This document shows, in pieces, positions 5,980-6,275 of a stretch of 6,275 nt of DNA. How positions within the stretch are numbered: position 1 is the first letter of the stretch; each line of letters begins with the position of its first letter. A program made the translations under genes and the position numbers. Origin of the DNA: Anaerolineales bacterium (GTDB lineage Bacteria > Chloroflexota > Anaerolineae > Anaerolineales > E44-bin32); contig WVZH01000306.1 of NCBI GenBank assembly GCA_011772595.1, forward strand, positions 49,109-55,383. The letters are read 5' to 3'. The notes under the pieces are model-generated. The model saw nothing but the letters and a program-made list of their open reading frames with translations, ran no database searches and was not told the DNA's origin.

Positions 5980-6275
5980 ATGTATAGGATCGGAGAGAAC
6001 ATCCATATCGTCTCGCCGAAGGTCAAAGAGGCTCTGAAGGAGCGTGATGGGGAATTCTTCGTTGACCTGGCGCGTCAACAAGCGGAGGCTGGCGCCGATG
6101 CCATCGACCTAAATATCGGACCACGCAAGAAGGACGGTCCTGAGGTCGCTGAATGGCTCGTCGACTGCGTTCAGGAAGCCGCGCCGGAGATGACGATCAG
6201 CTTTGATACCACCAATTTAGCTGCAATCGAGGCTGGCTTGAAAAAGGTGGGGTCCAATGCGATTGTAAACTCCAC
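5980..6275 (+). CDS. acsE: Methyltetrahydrofolate:corrinoid iron-sulfur protein methyltransferase, N-terminal fragment
   Basis: The gene starts at ATG 5980, with AGGAG at 5968-5972 and a 7-base gap, and runs off the window after 98 complete codons. The enzyme transfers the N5-methyl group of methyl-H4folate to Co(I) of the CFeSP. It is a cytoplasmic homodimeric pterin-binding TIM barrel. The visible part matches the family start: IGENIH (4-9), KERDGEFF (20-27), the strand and loop ADAIDLNIGP (39-48), EWLVDCVQEA (58-67), SFDTTN (74-79) and the loop AIEAGLKKVGSNAIVNS (82-98). In the Moorella enzyme the equivalent Asp of the D-(S/T)-T-N motif (Asp75) and the nearby Asn ligands contact the pterin; here that Asp is residue 76. 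The rest of the barrel lies outside the window. Position at the end of the acs set agrees with the call. Confidence 0.95.
   Translation, partial: MYRIGENIHIVSPKVKEALKERDGEFFVDLARQQAEAGADAIDLNIGPRKKDGPEVAEWLVDCVQEAAPEMTISFDTTNLAAIEAGLKKVGSNAIVNS

Overview
The window is a stretch of a Wood-Ljungdahl (reductive acetyl-CoA) gene cluster. Every gene lies on the + strand. It points to a strict anaerobe that makes or breaks acetyl-CoA through a bacterial-type acetyl-CoA synthase. The host cannot be fixed from this sequence alone. The intergenic AGGGAT-type repeats and a GTAG-A-GACGTTG palindrome recall Chloroflexota genomes, but that is a recollection-based inference of low to moderate weight.

Layout: 1-188 is the C-terminal tail of acetyl-CoA synthase (acsB). 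Then come acsD (325-1296) and acsC (1307-2650), the small and large subunits of the corrinoid iron-sulfur protein (CFeSP). An 88-residue Cys-rich protein with a TTG start follows (2760-3026). Next are the CFeSP reductive activator RACo/AcsV (3086-5005, TTG start), a CooC/AcsF-type nickel-insertion ATPase (5080-5841), and the first 98 codons of the methyl-H4folate:CFeSP methyltransferase acsE (5980 to the window edge).

How they work together: AcsE moves the methyl group of methyl-tetrahydrofolate to Co(I) of the AcsC/AcsD corrinoid protein. The CFeSP then delivers it to the nickel-iron-sulfur A-cluster of AcsB, where it joins CO and CoA. RACo uses ATP to rescue CFeSP that has been oxidised to Co(II), and CooC/AcsF loads nickel into AcsB or its CODH partner. 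The one piece without an established role is the 88-residue protein. It looks like a free-standing version of the [4Fe-4S] N-terminal domain of GltD/dihydropyrimidine-dehydrogenase-type flavoenzymes, and it sits directly before RACo, whose electron donor is not well defined.

Only acsD and acsC are tightly coupled (10 bp gap, ribosome site overlapping the stop codon). The other junctions are 59-138 bp long, and all carry inverted repeats or repeat-like units: a 105-bp near-palindrome between acsB and acsD, a nested stem-loop after acsC, a GTAG-A-GACGTTG palindrome just before RACo, an AGGGAT unit before cooC, and short dyads before acsE. No tRNA, rRNA, CRISPR array, insertion sequence or convincing rho-independent terminator was seen.
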